A stretch of 64,000 bases of DNA from Pseudomonas fluorescens (GTDB lineage Bacteria > Pseudomonadota > Gammaproteobacteria > Pseudomonadales > Pseudomonadaceae): assembly GCF_000802965.1 (NCBI RefSeq), contig NZ_JSAK01000004.1, positions 124,001 to 188,000 on the forward strand, written 5' to 3'. Position 1 is the stretch's first letter, and each line of letters opens with the position of its first letter. This document shows, piece after piece, positions 1 through 12,033 of this stretch. The notes beneath the pieces were generated by a model. It was given only the letters and a program-made list of their open reading frames with translations. It did not search any database and was not told where the DNA came from. The position numbers and the translations under genes were made by a program.

Positions 1-761
1 AAGTGCTGGAAACCGCCAGGATGCTGCGCATCGAGAAATTCCTCCAGCGCTACCCCCTCGAACTCTCCGGCGGCCAGCAACAGCGCACCGCCATGGCCCG
101 GGCGCTGGTCAAGGACGCCGAACTGATCCTGTTCGACGAGCCGCTGGTCAACCTCGACTACAAGTTGCGTGAAGAGCTGCGCCAGGAAATGCGCGAGCTG
201 TTCAAGGCCCGGCACACCATTGCCATCTACGCCACCACCGAACCCAACGAGGCGCTGGCCCTCGGCGGTACCACGACCATTCTTCACGAAGGTCGGGTGA
301 TCCAGAGCGGCAAGTCGTCCGAGGTCTATCACCAGCCGCAGTCCGTGCTGGCGGCCGAGCTGTTTTCCGAGCCGCCGATCAACCTGATGCCGGGTCGCAT
401 CGCCGGCAATGAAGTGAGTTTTGCCAACTTCGTGCACTTCCCGCTGAACGTCGATCTGCGCCCGGTGGGCGAGGGCGAGTTTCGTTTCGGCGTGCGCCCG
501 AGCCATATCTCGCTGGTGCCGAGCAACGACGATGACCTCGAACTGGCGGTGACCGTCGAAGTCGCGGAAATCAGCGGCTCGGAAACCTTCCTGCACGTGC
601 GCAACGAACATTTCCTGCTGGTGCTGCACTTGCCCGGCGTTCACGAATACGACGTCGATGCGCCGATCCGCATCTACATTCCGACCCATAAACTGTTTGT
701 GTTCGATGCGCAGGGGCGGCTCGTCCAGGCGCCCGGCCGGCGCATTGCGAGGGTTGCCTGA
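1..761 (+). CDS. ABC transporter ATP-binding protein (glycerol-type), 5'-truncated by window edge
   Basis: This is the C-terminal part of a sugar/polyol-class ABC ATPase; the Walker A end lies before the window. Visible in the fragment are a canonical LSGGQQQR signature (fragment residues 21-28), Walker B LILFDEP (41-47), and a C-terminal MOBP/TOBE-like regulatory domain from about residue 120. The switch histidine is missing: where the paralogue next door has YVTHDQLEA, this protein has YATTEPNEA (Thr79). The stop overlaps the next gene's ATG (position 761), so the two ATPases are translationally coupled. The set of two ATPases, two permeases, DUF2160 and a roughly 580-residue binding protein matches the GlpSTPQUV glycerol importer described in Rhizobium; the glycerol substrate is inferred from that. 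This gene would be the glpS counterpart. Confidence 0.9.
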   Translation, partial: VLETARMLRIEKFLQRYPLELSGGQQQRTAMARALVKDAELILFDEPLVNLDYKLREELRQEMRELFKARHTIAIYATTEPNEALALGGTTTILHEGRVIQSGKSSEVYHQPQSVLAAELFSEPPINLMPGRIAGNEVSFANFVHFPLNVDLRPVGEGEFRFGVRPSHISLVPSNDDDLELAVTVEVAEISGSETFLHVRNEHFLLVLHLPGVHEYDVDAPIRIYIPTHKLFVFDAQGRLVQAPGRRIARVA

Positions 762-1876
762 TGGCCGAAATCCGTTTGCAGAACCTCGCCCACAGTTACA
801 CCAAAACGCCCAGTGGCCCTGAGGATTACGCGATCCGCGAGATGGACCACATCTGGGAGCAGGGCGGTGCCTATGCGTTGCTCGGGCCCTCTGGGTGCGG
901 CAAGTCGACCTTGCTCAACATCATTTCCGGATTGCTCAGCCCGTCCCAGGGACATGTCCTGTTCGACGGCAAAGCGGTCAACGACCTGACCCCGGAAAAG
1001 CGCAATATCGCCCAGGTTTTCCAGTTTCCGGTGGTCTACGACACCATGACGGTGTTCGACAACCTGGCGTTCCCGCTGCGAAACCAGGGCATGGCCGAGG
1101 CAAAAGTTCACACCAAGGTGCAGGAGATTGCCGAAGTCCTCGACCTCCAGGCGCTGCTGAACAAGAAAGCACGCAACCTGACCGCTGACGAAAAACAGAA
1201 AGTCTCCATGGGCCGTGGACTGGTGCGCGATGACGTGTCGGCGATCCTCTTCGATGAACCGCTGACGGTGATCGACCCGCACCTGAAGTGGAAGCTGCGG
1301 CGCAAGCTCAAGCAGATCCACGAGCAATTCAACATCACCATGGTCTACGTTACCCACGATCAACTGGAAGCCTCGACTTTCGCCGACAAGATCGCGGTGA
1401 TGTACGGCGGACAGATCGTGCAGTTCGGTACGCCTCGGGAATTGTTCGAGCGACCAAGCCACACCTTTGTCGGCTATTTCATCGGCAGTCCGGGGATGAA
1501 CCTCATCGACGTCCAGCCACAACCGGGTGGGGTTGGGTTCGCATCCACCCATTTGCCGCTGTCCGAGGCCATGCAGAAGCGCATTGCCGAATCCGAGTGG
1601 CACACCCTGAAAGTCGGTATTCGCCCGGAGTTCGTCCATGTCTGGGACGAACCATTCGATGACGCGATGCAGGCACAGGTCGTACACGTCGAAGACCTCG
1701 GCACCTACAAGATCATGACCCTGAACCTCGACGGCGCGCCGCTGAAAGTGCGCCTGGCGGAAGACAAACCGGTGCCACAGGGCACGGCGTACATCAGTTT
1801 TCCGGCGCAGTGGCTGATGGTCTACGCCGACGATTTTTTGCTGGAAGCACAAGCGATCATCGAGGAGCAGCCATGA
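761..1876 (+). CDS. ABC transporter ATP-binding protein (glycerol-type, GlpT-like)
   Basis: A 371-residue ATPase of an importer of the maltose/glycerol-phosphate class. Walker A GPSGCGKST is at 42-50, Walker B ILFDEP at 162-167 and switch His199 in YVTHDQ. The family signature LSGGQ is replaced by LTADEK at 140-145, so this subunit has good nucleotide-binding motifs but a degenerate signature, the reverse of its partner. A C-terminal TOBE-like domain follows from about residue 240. Its start overlaps the stop of the first ATPase and its stop overlaps the ATG of the following permease. It should form the heterodimeric motor of the importer on the inner membrane. Glycerol as substrate is inferred from operon composition. 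Confidence 0.92.
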   Translation: MAEIRLQNLAHSYTKTPSGPEDYAIREMDHIWEQGGAYALLGPSGCGKSTLLNIISGLLSPSQGHVLFDGKAVNDLTPEKRNIAQVFQFPVVYDTMTVFDNLAFPLRNQGMAEAKVHTKVQEIAEVLDLQALLNKKARNLTADEKQKVSMGRGLVRDDVSAILFDEPLTVIDPHLKWKLRRKLKQIHEQFNITMVYVTHDQLEASTFADKIAVMYGGQIVQFGTPRELFERPSHTFVGYFIGSPGMNLIDVQPQPGGVGFASTHLPLSEAMQKRIAESEWHTLKVGIRPEFVHVWDEPFDDAMQAQVVHVEDLGTYKIMTLNLDGAPLKVRLAEDKPVPQGTAYISFPAQWLMVYADDFLLEAQAIIEEQP

Positions 1877-2739
1877 ACAAGGTGCAGAACAACAAGGCCT
1901 GGTGGCTGGTCCTGCCGGTATTCCTGCTGGTGGCGTTCAGTGCGGTGATCCCGATGATGACCGTGGTCAACTATTCGGTGCAGGACATCTTCGACCAGTC
2001 CAGCCGCTACTTCGTCGGCGCCGACTGGTACAAGCAAGTGCTGCTCGACCCGCGTCTGCATGACTCGCTGTTGCGCCAGTTCATCTATTCAGCCTGCGTA
2101 TTGTTGATCGAAATTCCGCTGGGGATTGCGATTGCCTTGACCATGCCAACCAAGGGCCGCTGGTCCTCGGTGGTGCTGATCATCCTGGCGATTCCGTTGC
2201 TGATTCCGTGGAACGTGGTCGGCACTATCTGGCAGATCTTTGGCCGTGCTGACATCGGTCTACTCGGTTCGGCCCTCAACGGCATGGGCATCAGCTACAA
2301 CTACGCCGCAAACACCATGGACGCCTGGGTCACCGTGCTGGTGATGGACGTCTGGCACTGGACTTCACTGGTGGCGCTGTTGTGCTTCTCCGGGCTGCGG
2401 GCGATTCCGGACGTGTACTACCAGGCGGCGCGAATTGATCGGGCTTCGGCCTGGGCGGTGTTCCGACACATTCAATTGCCCAAGCTCAAGAGCGTGCTGC
2501 TGATTGCGGTGATGTTGCGCTTCATGGACAGCTTCATGATTTACACCGAGCCGTTCGTGCTCACCGGTGGCGGACCGGGCAATGCCACCACGTTCCTCAG
2601 CCAGACCCTGACGCAGATGGCAATCGGGCAGTTCGACCTGGGGCCGGCGGCGGCGTTCTCGCTGGTGTACTTCCTGATCATCCTGTTGGTGTCCTGGCTG
2701 TTCTACACCGCCATGACTCACTCCGACGCCAACCGCTGA
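1873..2739 (+). CDS. ABC transporter permease, glycerol-type (GlpP-like)
   Basis: A 288-residue inner-membrane permease of the binding-protein-dependent carbohydrate class (MalF/UgpA type) with several hydrophobic segments. The EAA-like cytoplasmic loop (YYQAARIDRASAWAVFRHI, about residues 180-198) contacts the ATPases; it departs from the usual EAA/G pattern in having QAARID. The start is ATG at 1873, overlapping the previous stop as ATGA; a longer reading frame opens at 1810 but would run deep into the ATPase gene. The next permease follows after 8 bases. The role is one half of the transmembrane channel of the importer. Confidence 0.92.
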   Translation: MNKVQNNKAWWLVLPVFLLVAFSAVIPMMTVVNYSVQDIFDQSSRYFVGADWYKQVLLDPRLHDSLLRQFIYSACVLLIEIPLGIAIALTMPTKGRWSSVVLIILAIPLLIPWNVVGTIWQIFGRADIGLLGSALNGMGISYNYAANTMDAWVTVLVMDVWHWTSLVALLCFSGLRAIPDVYYQAARIDRASAWAVFRHIQLPKLKSVLLIAVMLRFMDSFMIYTEPFVLTGGGPGNATTFLSQTLTQMAIGQFDLGPAAAFSLVYFLIILLVSWLFYTAMTHSDANR

Positions 2740-2747
2740 GGCCCGCC

Positions 2748-3548
<801 letters not shown>

Positions 3549-3556
3549 GGAACTGA

Positions 3557-3832
3557 ATGATGGAATGGATGAGTTGGACCGTCCCGACGACGGTGTTCTT
3601 CAGTGTCATTGCCTTGATCCTGGTGGGCATGACGACCTGGGAATTGCGTTCGCCGAGCATTCTTCGGCGTGGCTTTTTGCCGATTGCCACCACCCGTGGC
3701 GATCGGCTGTTTATCGGTCTTCTCGGCAGCGCCTACCTGCATTTGCTGGTAATCGGCGTGACCGACTGGAGCATCTGGGTAGCGTCCGCGTTGTCCCTGG
3801 TGTGGCTGTTGGCTGTGATGCGTTGGGGCTAG
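3557..3832 (+). CDS. DUF2160-type small integral membrane protein
   Basis: A 91-residue protein with three hydrophobic stretches (about residues 6-25, 50-66 and 70-88). It is embedded between the permeases and the binding protein. Small proteins of this type (DUF2160) accompany glycerol-type ABC importers, where the Rhizobium counterpart is called GlpU; their function is not established. The conserved position in the operon suggests an accessory subunit of the importer. The ATG at 3557 is preferred over an upstream out-of-frame reading because of the hydrophobic N-terminus. Confidence 0.85.
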   Translation: MMEWMSWTVPTTVFFSVIALILVGMTTWELRSPSILRRGFLPIATTRGDRLFIGLLGSAYLHLLVIGVTDWSIWVASALSLVWLLAVMRWG

Positions 3833-3879
3833 TCGAATCGCTCGGCAATGTTGCTCCGAAACCCTAAAAGGAGGTCTCT

Positions 3880-5622
<1,743 letters not shown>

Positions 5623-5644
5623 AGTGCTTGAATTGTGAAAGGCG

Positions 5645-5672
5645 AACGGCACCGGAAGGTGCCGTTTTTTTT
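5645..5672 (+). terminator. intrinsic terminator after the ABC operon
   Basis: Nine-base stem AACGGCACC / GGTGCCGTT (5645-5653 and 5658-5666) with a GGAA loop and an 8-T tract, starting 23 bases after the binding-protein stop. Confidence 0.9.
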
Positions 5673-5685
5673 GTGCCTGATCTAT

Positions 5686-5778
5686 CGCTATCGCGAGCAG
5701 GATCACTCCACAGACTATGTGTCATGCACTTAATTTGTGAAGGCTCGACCACTGTAGGAGTGAGCCTGCTCGCGATGA
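5686..5778. repeat. REP pair, tail-to-tail
   Basis: Two REP-like palindromic units in opposite orientation: a degenerate reverse unit at about 5686-5712 (CGCGAGCAGGATCACTCC) and a forward unit at 5753-5778 (TGTAGGAGTGAGCCTGCTCG). The order is the reverse of a normal REPIN. Confidence 0.7.
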
Positions 5779-5814
5779 GGACGTTATGAGCAAAGCAGGT
5801 CTCACTGCGAACGA

Positions 5815-6192
5815 TCAGACCAAAACAGCCAAATCCGTGTACTGAGCAACCACGGAGTCAGCGGTGAGGAGTTTCATGGGTTCTGTAATGGCCGTTGCAA
5901 TAATCAAACGATCGAATGGGTCACGATGGTGATGTTTGAGGTCTTTTACCGCAATGGCGTGTTCTGACGTCACCGGCAACTCGATGAAACCGCTTTCGAG
6001 GCAGTATTTTCGAATATCCTCCAGATCGACGTTCAGCTTTCCCAGCCCGACCTTGATTGCCATCTCCCAGAAAGTCGCTGCGCTGATGTAGATGTCGGCG
6101 GCGTTTTCGATGAGCTTTCTGGCTTTGCCAGATAGCCTGGGATCATCGCTAAGAGTCCAAAGCAGAACATGGGTGTCGAGCAGAACCCTCAT
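5815..6192 (-). CDS. PIN-domain toxin (VapC family)
   Basis: A 125-residue PIN-domain protein, the toxin of a type II toxin-antitoxin pair; the family are metal-dependent RNases. Acidic residues expected for the active site are visible: Asp6 in LLDTHVLLW, Glu43 in ATFWEMAIK, and the Asp pair in HRDPFDRLI. Length is typical. The start ATG overlaps the stop of the upstream antitoxin by 4 bases (ATGA), the usual toxin-antitoxin arrangement. The RNA target cannot be told from sequence. The pair sits alone between the ABC operon and nuo, as an accessory insertion would. Confidence 0.88.
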   Translation of the reverse strand: MRVLLDTHVLLWTLSDDPRLSGKARKLIENAADIYISAATFWEMAIKVGLGKLNVDLEDIRKYCLESGFIELPVTSEHAIAVKDLKHHHRDPFDRLIIATAITEPMKLLTADSVVAQYTDLAVLV

Positions 6193-6428
6193 TCTTGAGT
6201 TCCCTCAAATGCATCCAGCATTTCGTCAGGCAGTGGTGCGTCAAAGTCTTGTGGAAGCACCAGTTTTCCTTTCATTGCGCCGATTCGCTGTCCGCAAATT
6301 TTTCCCACGGGAACCAAGCGCGCAAGTGCTCGACCATGCTTGGCAATCGTAATGATCTGCCCGGCGGCTGCGTCATCGACGAGTTTAGACAGATTGTTTT
6401 TTGCTTCCGCCAGCGGAACGACAATCAT
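6189..6428 (-). CDS. Phd/YefM-family antitoxin
   Basis: A 79-residue antitoxin beginning MIVVPLAEAKNNLSKLV, the typical Phd/YefM DNA-binding N-terminus, followed by the toxin-binding tail. The start at 6428 is chosen because a strong GGAGGAAG Shine-Dalgarno lies just upstream (about 6434-6441) and the conserved domain starts there. An in-frame ATG exists at 6443, and the same frame stays open to an ATG at 6623, which would give a 144-residue protein with an extra N-terminus unrelated to Phd. The antitoxin should neutralise the PIN toxin and repress its own promoter, probably through the inverted repeat at 6444-6471. Confidence 0.85.
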   Translation of the reverse strand: MIVVPLAEAKNNLSKLVDDAAAGQIITIAKHGRALARLVPVGKICGQRIGAMKGKLVLPQDFDAPLPDEMLDAFEGTQE

Positions 6429-6443
6429 GGTCCCTTCCTCCAT

Positions 6444-6471
6444 ATATTCTGGACAAATATAGCCAGAATAT
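6444..6471. promoter_or_regulatory. inverted-repeat operator of the toxin-antitoxin operon
   Basis: Perfect 9-base inverted repeat ATATTCTGG (6444-6452) and CCAGAATAT (6463-6471) with a 10-base centre. It flanks the -10 element and abuts the antitoxin Shine-Dalgarno, the expected place for autoregulation by the antitoxin-toxin complex. Confidence 0.7.
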
Positions 6472-6484
6472 TCCCGGGCGGCAA
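6456..6484 (-). promoter_or_regulatory. sigma-70-like promoter of the toxin-antitoxin operon
   Basis: On the minus strand TTGCCG (6479-6484), 17-base spacer, TATATT (6456-6461). One arm of the inverted repeat lies in the spacer and the other around the expected transcript start. Confidence 0.6.
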
Positions 6485-6774
6485 AGATGCGACTTTCCTC
6501 GGTCGACAGGAGGGACGATTTAGTAATTTTCACTTTCTGAGTCAGCGGCGTGACATTGCCTCGGCGTATATCAGCCAAGACGTTAATGCCATCAATCAGT
6601 TCTGAAAAAATGTCACGTTTCATTATTAGCTCTCACATTGATTTCTGATGTGGCAGTCCTTCAGGGTAGAGCCAACTACCCAAGCGTGGATGTAGGACGA
6701 GGCGGGTTATTCAGCGAGAGCTTTCTGGGCTTATAAGAGAAGGGGTGGACTGCGGTAACAAATCCCACAAACGC

Positions 6775-6800
6775 AAAAACGGCACCCGAAGGTGCCGTTT
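6775..6800 (-). terminator. intrinsic terminator of the nuo operon
   Basis: Ten-base stem AAACGGCACC / GGTGCCGTTT (6777-6786, 6791-6800), CGAA loop, T tract on the minus strand, 30 bases after the nuoN stop. The stem is almost the same sequence as the terminator at 5645. Confidence 0.88.
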
Positions 6801-6829
6801 CTGTTTGTTGCCGCGTATCGCCTAAGCGA

Positions 6830-8293
6830 TCAACCCGCCAGACCCGATTGCTGAACCAGGTTCAGCAGCGGTTGTGGGTAGACGCCGAGGAAGAACGCGA
6901 CCACTGCAATGGCCAGCAGCATCACACCGCCTGCTTTCTGTTCCCAATGCAGTTGCGCATCGTGGCGACGCAGGTTCGGTTCGATCAGGTACAGGGTTAC
7001 CATCACACGCAGGTAGTAGAACACGCCGATGGCGCTGCCCAGTACCAGCGAGCCAACCAGCCACCATTGATGCGACTCGACGCCGGTAGCGATGATGTAG
7101 AACTTGCCGATGAAGCCCGCGGTCAGCGGGATACCGGCCAGGGACAGCATCATCACGGTCAGGACGGCGGTCAGGTACGGACGGCGCCAGAACAGGCCGC
7201 GGTATTCGTACAGGGCATCCGCGTCACGGCCGTTGTACGGCGAGGACATCAGTGTGATCACACCGAAAGCGCCGAGGCTGGTGATCACGTAGGTGACCAG
7301 GTACACGCCGATGGCTTCGACGGCCAGACCCTTGCTCGCCACCAGGGCGATCAGCAGGTAGCCGAAGTGGGCGATGGACGAGTAACCCAGCAGACGCTTG
7401 AGGTTGCTTTGGGTCAGTGCCAGCAGGTTACCGAACAGGATCGACGCGATGGCGATGATGGTCAGCACGTCGCTCAGTACACCGCTGCTCGCCGCTGGCG
7501 AGATCTGGAACAGACGCACCATTACCGCGAACACAGCCACTTTGGAAGCGGTCGCGAGGAACGCTGCAACCGGCGCCGGAGCACCTTCGTAGACGTCCGG
7601 GGTCCAGAGGTGAAACGGTACCAGCGACAGCTTGAATGCCAGACCGATCAGCATCATGCCCAGGCCCAGTTGCGCCAGGGAGCTTGGCAGGCCGGTAGCC
7701 GCCAGGGCCTGACCGATACCGTTGAAGCTCAGGGAACCGGAGTCTGCGTACAGCAGCGCCATGCCGAACAACAGGAACGCCGAACCGGCTGCCGACAGCA
7801 CCATGTACTTGATGCCGGCTTCCAGCGAGCGCTTGTTGAAGAAGGCATAAGCCACCAGACCGTAGACCGGCACCGACAGCAGTTCCAGACCGATGAACAA
7901 CCCGGCCAGGTGCTGCGCGCTGACCAGAACCAGGCCACCGGCGGCGGACATCAGGATCAGCAGGTACAGTTCTTCACGGTTGCCCGGGTAACCCGAACCG
8001 CCATCGCCGAGGTAGGCGTGGGCGAGGGTGACGCAGGCGAGGGTGGCGACCAGGATCAGCGCCATGTACAGGCAGGCAAAGGTGTCGATCTGCAGCAACG
8101 GCGTCACGGCCAGGGGCGCGACTTTCAGGGCAGGCAGGATCGACAGCAGTGCCAGGTTCAGACCCGCCACGGAAATCAGGAAGGTCTGCGAGTGGTTGCG
8201 GCGCCAGGCAATCGCCAGCATCACCACGATAATGGTGAGGCTGGTAATCAACAGCGGCGCTAGCGCGATAAAGTGTTGAGTCGTGAATTCCAT
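6830..8293 (-). CDS. nuoN: NADH-quinone oxidoreductase subunit N
   Basis: A 487-residue antiporter-like proton-pumping subunit of respiratory complex I (NDH-1) in the inner membrane. It is hydrophobic throughout with about 14 membrane segments and the conserved stretch [17 protein letters not shown]. The start MEFTTQHF at 8293 is preferred over 8356, because the longer form would overlap nuoM and adds a non-hydrophobic tail. It is the last gene of the operon, 7 bases after nuoM, and is followed by a terminator. Confidence 0.97.
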   Translation of the reverse strand: MEFTTQHFIALAPLLITSLTIIVVMLAIAWRRNHSQTFLISVAGLNLALLSILPALKVAPLAVTPLLQIDTFACLYMALILVATLACVTLAHAYLGDGGSGYPGNREELYLLILMSAAGGLVLVSAQHLAGLFIGLELLSVPVYGLVAYAFFNKRSLEAGIKYMVLSAAGSAFLLFGMALLYADSGSLSFNGIGQALAATGLPSSLAQLGLGMMLIGLAFKLSLVPFHLWTPDVYEGAPAPVAAFLATASKVAVFAVMVRLFQISPAASSGVLSDVLTIIAIASILFGNLLALTQSNLKRLLGYSSIAHFGYLLIALVASKGLAVEAIGVYLVTYVITSLGAFGVITLMSSPYNGRDADALYEYRGLFWRRPYLTAVLTVMMLSLAGIPLTAGFIGKFYIIATGVESHQWWLVGSLVLGSAIGVFYYLRVMVTLYLIEPNLRRHDAQLHWEQKAGGVMLLAIAVVAFFLGVYPQPLLNLVQQSGLAG

Positions 8294-8300
8294 AGCGCTC

Positions 8301-9833
8301 TTACCGGGCCGAAGCGAGTTGAGTGAAGGCGGTGCCGAGCCACTGCTGCACGCCATGCATCGTAGCGGCAGAGGTATCGAGGAACGGTTGTGGGTACACG
8401 CCGAGGTAGATCAGCAATGCAGCCAGACCGACCACCATGATCAGTTCGCGACCGTCCATGCCATGCAGGACCGCGTCCGACTTGGCCGGGCCGAAGTAGG
8501 CACGGTGGATCATGATCAGTGAGTAGACCGAACCGAACACCAGGCCGGACGTCGCAATCACGGTCACCCATGGAGCGCTGGTGAAGCTGCCGATCAGGAT
8601 CAGGAACTCACCGACAAAGTTACCGGTACCCGGCAAGCCCAGCGACGCGGCGGCGAAGAACAGGCTGAGGGCCGGCAGGTAGGCGATCTTCGACCACAGG
8701 CCACCCATTTCACGCATGTCGCGGGTGTGGGTGCGTTCGTACAACTGGCCACTCAGGATAAAGAGTGCCGCGGCCGACAGACCGTGCGCCAGCATCTGCA
8801 TGACCGCGCCCTGCAACGCCAGTTGGCTGCCGGAGTAGATGCCGATCAGTACGAAGCCCATGTGGGAAACGGACGAGAAGGCGATCAGACGCTTGATGTC
8901 GGTTTGTGCGAAAGCCAGGAACGCACCGTAGAAGATCCCGATCAGACCCAAGGTCATGGCGATCGGCGCGAACTCGGCCGAGGCATTCGGGAACAACGGC
9001 AGGGCAAAACGCAGCAGGCCGTAAGCAGCGGTTTTCAGCAAGATACCGGCGAGGTCGACGGAACCTGCGGTCGGCGCCTGGGCGTGAGCGTCAGGCAACC
9101 AGGAGTGGAACGGTACGACCGGCAGCTTGACCGCGAAGGCGATGAAGAAGCCGAGCATCAGGATGTACTCGGTGGTCATCGACATCTTGGTCTTCAACAG
9201 GTCGGCGTAGTTGAAGGTAATTACGCCGGTTTCGTTGAAGTTGACCAGTACCAGACCGAGGATCGCCACCAACATGATCAGGCCGGAAGCCTGAGTGAAG
9301 ATGAAGAACTTGGTCGCCGCGTAGATCCGGGTTTTCTTGCCGTCCGAAGAACTGTGACCCCAGAGCGCGATGAGGAAATACATCGGCACCAGCATCATTT
9401 CCCAGAAGAAGAAGAACATGAACAGGTCGAGGGCGAGGAACACGCCGACGACACCGCCCAGGATCCACATCAGGTTCAGGTGGAAGAAGCCAACGTGACG
9501 CTGGATCTCTTTCCACGAGCAGAGTACCGATAGCACGCCCAGCAAGCCGGTCAGCATGATCATCAACAGCGACAGGCCGTCTAGGGCCAGGTGAACGCTG
9601 ATGCCGAAGCGCTGGATCCAGATGTGCTTGAACTCAAGCGCCCAGGTCGGGTCGGCGCCAGGCGCCGGGGCAAATGAATAATCACCGTTGGCCCACAGCC
9701 AAAGGCCGAGGGAGAGCAACAGGGACATGGTGATCAGCGCAATCCAGCGGGGGAGGGTGGCGCCGAAGCGCTCACCCATCCAGCACAGCAGGCCGCCGAT
9801 GAAGGGGATCAGGATTAGCCAAGGCAGAATCAT
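8301..9833 (-). CDS. nuoM: NADH-quinone oxidoreductase subunit M
   Basis: A 510-residue antiporter-like membrane subunit of complex I, homologous to Mrp-type Na+/H+ antiporters. Conserved proton-channel stretches such as [16 protein letters not shown] and [14 protein letters not shown] (the latter with the central channel Lys) are present. Length is typical. It is separated from nuoL by 39 bases and from nuoN by 7. Confidence 0.97.
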   Translation of the reverse strand: MILPWLILIPFIGGLLCWMGERFGATLPRWIALITMSLLLSLGLWLWANGDYSFAPAPGADPTWALEFKHIWIQRFGISVHLALDGLSLLMIMLTGLLGVLSVLCSWKEIQRHVGFFHLNLMWILGGVVGVFLALDLFMFFFFWEMMLVPMYFLIALWGHSSSDGKKTRIYAATKFFIFTQASGLIMLVAILGLVLVNFNETGVITFNYADLLKTKMSMTTEYILMLGFFIAFAVKLPVVPFHSWLPDAHAQAPTAGSVDLAGILLKTAAYGLLRFALPLFPNASAEFAPIAMTLGLIGIFYGAFLAFAQTDIKRLIAFSSVSHMGFVLIGIYSGSQLALQGAVMQMLAHGLSAAALFILSGQLYERTHTRDMREMGGLWSKIAYLPALSLFFAAASLGLPGTGNFVGEFLILIGSFTSAPWVTVIATSGLVFGSVYSLIMIHRAYFGPAKSDAVLHGMDGRELIMVVGLAALLIYLGVYPQPFLDTSAATMHGVQQWLGTAFTQLASAR

Positions 9834-9872
9834 GACGGGTTCGTTTCCTTTCGCAAATTCGCAAGGTTCATA

Positions 9873-11726
9873 TCAGACCGCTACCAGCACGACGGCGCCG
9901 ATTACCAGCACGGCACCCGCAGCCATCGAGGCGGCATACCAACGCAGTTGACCGGTCTCGGTACGGCTCAGGGCGGTGTGACCGCCTTTGGCCATGCGCG
10001 GGATCAGACCGATGGTCTGGTCGAGCGGGTCTTTGCGCAGGATGTGGCTGATCGCCAGGTATGGCTTGACGAACAGTTTGTCGTAGATCCAGTCGAAGCC
10101 CCAGGCAGCGAACCACCAGGCCGAGAGGAAACGGCCGATGCCGCTGTTGGCGATGGCGGTGACGAATCGACGCTTGCCGAGGAACAGCAGCGCGGCCAGC
10201 AGGATGCCGGCCAGGGCGATGGCGCCCGAGGCGATTTCCAGGCTGTGCTTGGCTTCGCCGCCGGCATGGCCGACGCTTTGCGGCAGCACGCCGTGCAGCG
10301 GTGGAACGATCATCGCGCCGACGAAGGTCGACAGCACGATCAGTACCGACAGTGGCAGCCAGTGGGCAATACCGTGACCGGCGTGGGCTTCGGTCTTCGC
10401 TTCACCGTGGAACGCGATGAAGATCAGGCGGAAGGTGTACAACGAGGTCATGAACGCGCCGACCAGACCTGCGTAGAGCAGACCGTTGTTGCCGCTGGCG
10501 AACGCTTCCCAAAGGATTTCGTCCTTGGAGTAGAAGCCTGCGGTGACCAGAGGCAGGGCCGCCAGGGCCGCGCCGCCGACGATGAAGCTGGCGTAGGCCA
10601 GTGGCAGCTTTTTCCACAGACCGCCCATCTTGAAGATGTTCTGCTCGTGGTGGCAGGCAACGATCACCGCACCGGAAGCAAGGAACAGCAGGGCCTTGAA
10701 GAAGGCGTGGGTCATCAGGTGGAAGATCGCGCCATCCCAGGCACCGACGCCCAGGGCCAGGAACATGTAGCCGATCTGGCTCATGGTCGAGTAGGCGAGG
10801 ATACGCTTGATGTCGGTCTGTACCAGGGCTGCGAAACCGGCGAGTACCAGGGTCACGCCGCCAACGATGCCCACCAGGTGCAGGATTTCCGGCGCCAGGG
10901 TGAACAGGCCGTGGGTACGGGCGATCAGGTAGACGCCTGCGGTCACCATGGTTGCGGCGTGGATCAGTGCCGAAACCGGGGTAGGACCGGCCATCGCATC
11001 CGCCAGCCAGGTTTGCAGCGGCAGTTGCGCGGATTTACCGACAGCGCCGCCCAGCAGCATCAGGGTGGCCATGACCATCCAGAAGTCGCCGGCCTGGAAT
11101 TTCTGCGGTGCCAGCACCAGCAGTTCCTGAACGTTCAGCGTGCCCAGTTGGGCAAACAGAATGAACAGGCCGATGGCCATGAACACGTCACCGATACGGG
11201 TCACGATGAAGGCTTTGAGTGCGGCGTTACCGTTGTTGCGGTTGCTGTAGTAGAAACCGATCAACAGGTACGAGCACAGGCCCACGCCTTCCCAACCGAA
11301 GTACAGGAACAACAGGTTATCGCCCAGCACCAGGAACAGCATGCTGGCGATAAACAGGTTGGTGTAGGCGAAGAAGCGCGAGTAACCGGCTTCACCGCGC
11401 ATGTACCAGGAGGCGAACAGGTGGATCAGGAAGCCGACGCCGACGACCACACCGAGCATGGTCACGGACAGGCCGTCCAGATACAGCGCGAAGTTCGGCG
11501 TGAAGCCTTCCACCGCCATCCACTGCCACAGCACCTGGGTGTAGTGGCCGCCTTCCGGAGGGGCGACGTTGAATTGCCAGATCACGTAGGCGGTAACGAT
11601 CGCCGACAGACCGATGGAACCGACGCCGATCAGCGCGGCAAGGTTTTCCGAGATGCGTCCACGGGAGAACGACAGCAGCAGGAAACCTATGAGAGGGAAT
11701 ACGAAAGTCAGATAGAGAAGATTCAT
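9873..11726 (-). CDS. nuoL: NADH-quinone oxidoreductase subunit L
   Basis: A 617-residue, largest membrane subunit of complex I, with the antiporter fold plus a long C-terminal lateral helix. Motifs include [19 protein letters not shown] and [18 protein letters not shown]. Its ATG overlaps the nuoK stop by 4 bases. A 709-residue frame on the opposite strand (9948-12077) is a high-GC shadow of nuoL, nuoK and nuoJ. Confidence 0.97.
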   Translation of the reverse strand: MNLLYLTFVFPLIGFLLLSFSRGRISENLAALIGVGSIGLSAIVTAYVIWQFNVAPPEGGHYTQVLWQWMAVEGFTPNFALYLDGLSVTMLGVVVGVGFLIHLFASWYMRGEAGYSRFFAYTNLFIASMLFLVLGDNLLFLYFGWEGVGLCSYLLIGFYYSNRNNGNAALKAFIVTRIGDVFMAIGLFILFAQLGTLNVQELLVLAPQKFQAGDFWMVMATLMLLGGAVGKSAQLPLQTWLADAMAGPTPVSALIHAATMVTAGVYLIARTHGLFTLAPEILHLVGIVGGVTLVLAGFAALVQTDIKRILAYSTMSQIGYMFLALGVGAWDGAIFHLMTHAFFKALLFLASGAVIVACHHEQNIFKMGGLWKKLPLAYASFIVGGAALAALPLVTAGFYSKDEILWEAFASGNNGLLYAGLVGAFMTSLYTFRLIFIAFHGEAKTEAHAGHGIAHWLPLSVLIVLSTFVGAMIVPPLHGVLPQSVGHAGGEAKHSLEIASGAIALAGILLAALLFLGKRRFVTAIANSGIGRFLSAWWFAAWGFDWIYDKLFVKPYLAISHILRKDPLDQTIGLIPRMAKGGHTALSRTETGQLRWYAASMAAGAVLVIGAVVLVAV

Positions 11727-12031
11727 CCGCGCATCTCACTGGCAGCGTCGATATCGAGCGTGTGGAAGCGGCGATACAGTTGCAGCAGGATCGCCAGGCC
11801 AATACTGGCCTCGGCGGCTGCCAGGCTGATCACCAGGATGAACATGATCTGTCCATCCGGCTGCGCCCAGCGGCTACCGGCAACGATGAACGCCAAAGCG
11901 GAGGCATTCATCATGACCTCCAGGCTCATCAGCACGAAAAGGATGTTGCGGCGGACCATCAGGCCGACCAGACCGAGGCAGAACAGGATGCCGGCGACCG
12001 CCAGACCATGCTCCATAGGGATAGCAGGCAT
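11723..12031 (-). CDS. nuoK: NADH-quinone oxidoreductase subunit K
   Basis: A 102-residue, three-helix membrane subunit of complex I with the conserved glutamate regions [10 protein letters not shown] and [12 protein letters not shown]. Two in-frame ATGs exist, at 12037 and 12031. The second (MPAIPMEHG) is preferred because AGGAG lies 8 bases upstream of it but only 2 bases from the first, and 102 residues is the family length. The gene starts 2 bases after nuoJ. Confidence 0.96.
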   Translation of the reverse strand: MPAIPMEHGLAVAGILFCLGLVGLMVRRNILFVLMSLEVMMNASALAFIVAGSRWAQPDGQIMFILVISLAAAEASIGLAILLQLYRRFHTLDIDAASEMRG

Positions 12032-12033
12032 CG

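Larger units (their letters stand above)
6429..6623 (-). pseudogene. probable 5' remnant of a HigA/XRE-type antitoxin gene fused in frame to phd
   Basis: In-frame codons upstream of the phd start encode MKRDIFSELIDGINVLADI and a few following residues (to about VKI, residue 33). This resembles the N-terminus of short helix-turn-helix antitoxins of the HigA2 type. The helix-turn-helix itself is absent, and about 30 residues of unrecognised sequence follow up to the phd start. A possible Shine-Dalgarno (GAGAG) precedes the ATG at 6623, so it may still be translated as a long form of the antitoxin. The resemblance rests on memory of the family, not on a search. Confidence 0.5.

Noticed and set aside
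6441..6443. ATG at 6443 as the antitoxin start
   Set aside because: It lies within or next to the Shine-Dalgarno GGAGG that serves the ATG at 6428, and Phd homology begins at 6428.
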